Source: Actinomycetota bacterium (lineage in GTDB: Bacteria; Actinomycetota; Actinomycetes; S36-B12). Taken from it: a stretch of DNA of 9,629 bases. The translations under genes and the position numbers were made by a program. The notes beneath the pieces were generated by a model that saw nothing but the letters and a program-made list of their open reading frames with translations, had not been told where the DNA came from and did not search any database. The DNA is taken from contig WLND01000030.1 in the NCBI GenBank assembly GCA_009726075.1, positions 1-9,629 of the forward strand, written 5' to 3'. Shown piece after piece: positions 6,330 to 9,629 of this stretch. Each line of letters opens with the position of its first letter. Position 1 is the first letter of the stretch.

Positions 6330-6335
6330 CAAGGG

Positions 6336-8308
<1,973 letters not shown>

Positions 8309-8312
<4 letters not shown>

Positions 8313-8920
8313 GCGGCATCAACACGGTGACCCTTGCGCACGACGGGCCGTCCGGCCCGTACGACGAGGCGGGCGTCGAGCGTGCCATCCGCGACCTGCT
8401 CATCGCGGTGGGCGAGGATCCGGGGCGTGAGGGCCTGCGCGACACGCCAGCGCGCGTGGCCCGTGCGTACCGCGAGATCTTCGCCGGGCTCCACTCCCGC
8501 GCGGAGGACGTCCTGACCACGACCTTCGACATCGGCCACGGCGAGATGGTCATCGTGCGCGACATCGAGATGTACAGCACCTGCGAGCACCACCTCGTGC
8601 CGTTCCATGGGGTGGCCAACATCGGCTACATCCCCAACGCGAGCGGCCGGGTGACCGGGCTGTCGAAACTGGCCCGCCTCGTCGATGTCTTCGCGCGGCG
8701 GCCGCAGGTGCAGGAGCGGCTCACGACGCAGATTGCCGATGCGCTCGTCCGCATCCTGGAGCCACGAGGCGCCATCGTCGTGATCGAGGCCGAGCACCTG
8801 TGCATGTCGATGCGCGGGGTCCGCAAGCCCGGCTCGAAGACCGTGACCAGCGCCGTACGCGGGATCTTCCTCGAGCCGGCATCGCGGGCCGAGGCCATGT
8901 CGCTCATCCAGGGCCGCTGA
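8309..8920 (+). CDS. folE: GTP cyclohydrolase I (FolE)
   Basis: This enzyme converts GTP to 7,8-dihydroneopterin triphosphate, the first step of tetrahydrofolate synthesis. It is a 203-residue type IA enzyme. Zinc ligands are visible as Cys92 and His95 in TCEHHLVPFHG (91-101) and Cys165 in EHLCMSMRG (162-170), matching Cys110, His113 and Cys181 of the E. coli enzyme. Catalytic His94 and His163 are also present. GLSKLARLVDVFARRPQVQE (117-136) is the family's hallmark helix. The GTG start at 8309 overlaps the ftsH stop as GTGA, so translation is probably coupled. The first 18 residues are variable and carry no motif. It forms a pathway pair with folP downstream. Confidence 0.97.
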
Positions 8921-8922
8921 GG
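8919..8922 (+). promoter_or_regulatory. Shine-Dalgarno GAGG for folP
   Basis: GAGG overlaps the folE TGA and lies eight bases before ATG 8931. This would let ribosomes finishing folE re-start on folP. Confidence 0.5.
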
Positions 8923-8930
8923 CTCGTCCG

Positions 8931-9629
8931 ATGACCTTGCCGGGCCTGCCCGCGGCGCTCACGGGGGCTGACAGAACCCTGGTCATGGGCATCCTCAATG
9001 TGACACCCGACTCGTTTTCCGACGGCGGGGTCCACTTCGCGGCGAGCGAGGCCGTTGCCCACGGCATCGCTATGCGGACTCGAGGCGCTGACATCGTCGA
9101 TATCGGCGGGGAGTCGACTCGACCCGGCGCATCGCGGGTCAGCGCCGATGAGGAGCAGTCGCGGGTGCTCCCGGTGGTCGAGGGCCTGGTGGCGGCCGGG
9201 ATCCCGGTGAGCATCGACACGATGCGAGCGAGCACGGCGCAGGCGGCCGTTCGGGCGGGAGCCTGCATCGTCAACGACGTGAGCGGCGGGCTGGCCGATG
9301 ACGAGATGTATCGCACGGTCGCGGCGCTGGCAGTGCCCTACGTGGTGATGCACTGGCGCGGTCAGAGCGCCGGCATGGCCCGGCTGGCCGACTACGCCGA
9401 TGTCGTCGGCGAGGTCGTGGCCGAGATCAGCGAGCGCGTCGCTGCGGCACTCGAATCCGGCATCGAGCGCGATGCGCTCATCGTCGACCCGGGCCTGGGC
9501 TTCGCGAAGGACGCCGACCACAACTGGGCCCTGCTCCAGCGACTGGACGCCTTGATCGGGCTCGGCTACCCGGTCCTCGTGGGGGCCTCGCGAAAGCGGT
9601 TCATCGGGTCGCTGCTCGCCGACAATGAC
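8931..9629 (+). CDS. folP: Dihydropteroate synthase (FolP), 3'-truncated by window edge
   Basis: Condenses 6-hydroxymethyl-7,8-dihydropterin pyrophosphate with p-aminobenzoate to give dihydropteroate; it is the sulfonamide target. The reading frame from ATG 8931 runs 233 codons without a stop to the last base, so about 40-50 residues are probably missing compared with the usual 270-280. TIM-barrel motifs appear in order: GILNVTPDSFSDGG (20-33), GGESTRPGA (59-67), SIDT (94-97), NDVSGG (115-120), VMH (139-141), DPGLGFAK (186-193) and GASRKRFIG (218-226). Ser220 and Arg221 belong to the pABA/sulfa-binding region. No classical resistance insertion is seen around TRPGA. The start ATG lies ten bases after the folE stop. 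In other Actinobacteria folB and folK usually follow, and this is expected just past the edge. Confidence 0.96.
   Translation, partial: MTLPGLPAALTGADRTLVMGILNVTPDSFSDGGVHFAASEAVAHGIAMRTRGADIVDIGGESTRPGASRVSADEEQSRVLPVVEGLVAAGIPVSIDTMRASTAQAAVRAGACIVNDVSGGLADDEMYRTVAALAVPYVVMHWRGQSAGMARLADYADVVGEVVAEISERVAAALESGIERDALIVDPGLGFAKDADHNWALLQRLDALIGLGYPVLVGASRKRFIGSLLADND

Overview
This is a high-GC, densely packed window with every supported gene on the + strand. GTG and TTG starts are common and stop/start overlaps are frequent. The gene order is that of an actinobacterial (Actinomycetota) chromosome: dacB, zincin_2/DUF2342, tilS, hpt, ftsH, folE, folP. The same backbone is known from Mycobacterium tuberculosis (Rv3627c to Rv3624c, then Rv3610c to Rv3608c). 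I cannot name a genus. The whole backbone is housekeeping. I see no rRNA, tRNA, IS element, CRISPR array or phage gene.

Layout. 1-966 is the C-terminal part of a class C penicillin-binding protein (D-Ala-D-Ala carboxypeptidase); its start lies outside the window. 966-2009 is a type I mannose-6-phosphate isomerase-like gene whose ATG overlaps the dacB stop. 2014-3072 is a zincin_2 (DUF2342) putative metalloprotease with HEETH. 3079-4128 is tilS (tRNA-Ile lysidine synthetase), and 4118-4672 is hpt (hypoxanthine phosphoribosyltransferase), starting inside tilS. 4841-6118 encodes a secreted seven-bladed beta-propeller of the Vgb (streptogramin lyase)-like superfamily, flanked by the only two sizeable non-coding gaps in the window. 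6336-8312 is ftsH, 8309-8920 is folE (GTP cyclohydrolase I), and 8931 to the right edge is folP (dihydropteroate synthase), still open at the end.

How the genes work together. dacB through hpt are so tightly joined (overlaps, or gaps of 4-6 bp) that they look like one transcription unit. ftsH-folE-folP look like a second one, opening at a probable leaderless promoter just before the ftsH GTG. The products cover peptidoglycan trimming, sugar-phosphate interconversion, tRNA wobble modification, purine salvage, membrane proteolysis and the early steps of tetrahydrofolate synthesis. They share a conserved neighbourhood rather than a pathway, apart from folE-folP.

Accessory content is confined to two insertions in the backbone: the manA-like gene between dacB and the zincin, and the secreted propeller between hpt and ftsH. 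The propeller gene is the most distinctive item. It has seven exactly in-phase 126-bp repeats, a signal peptide, a C-terminal Ig-like domain, more A/T-ending codons than ftsH and only one histidine in the mature protein. I did not find a convincing new multi-gene system.
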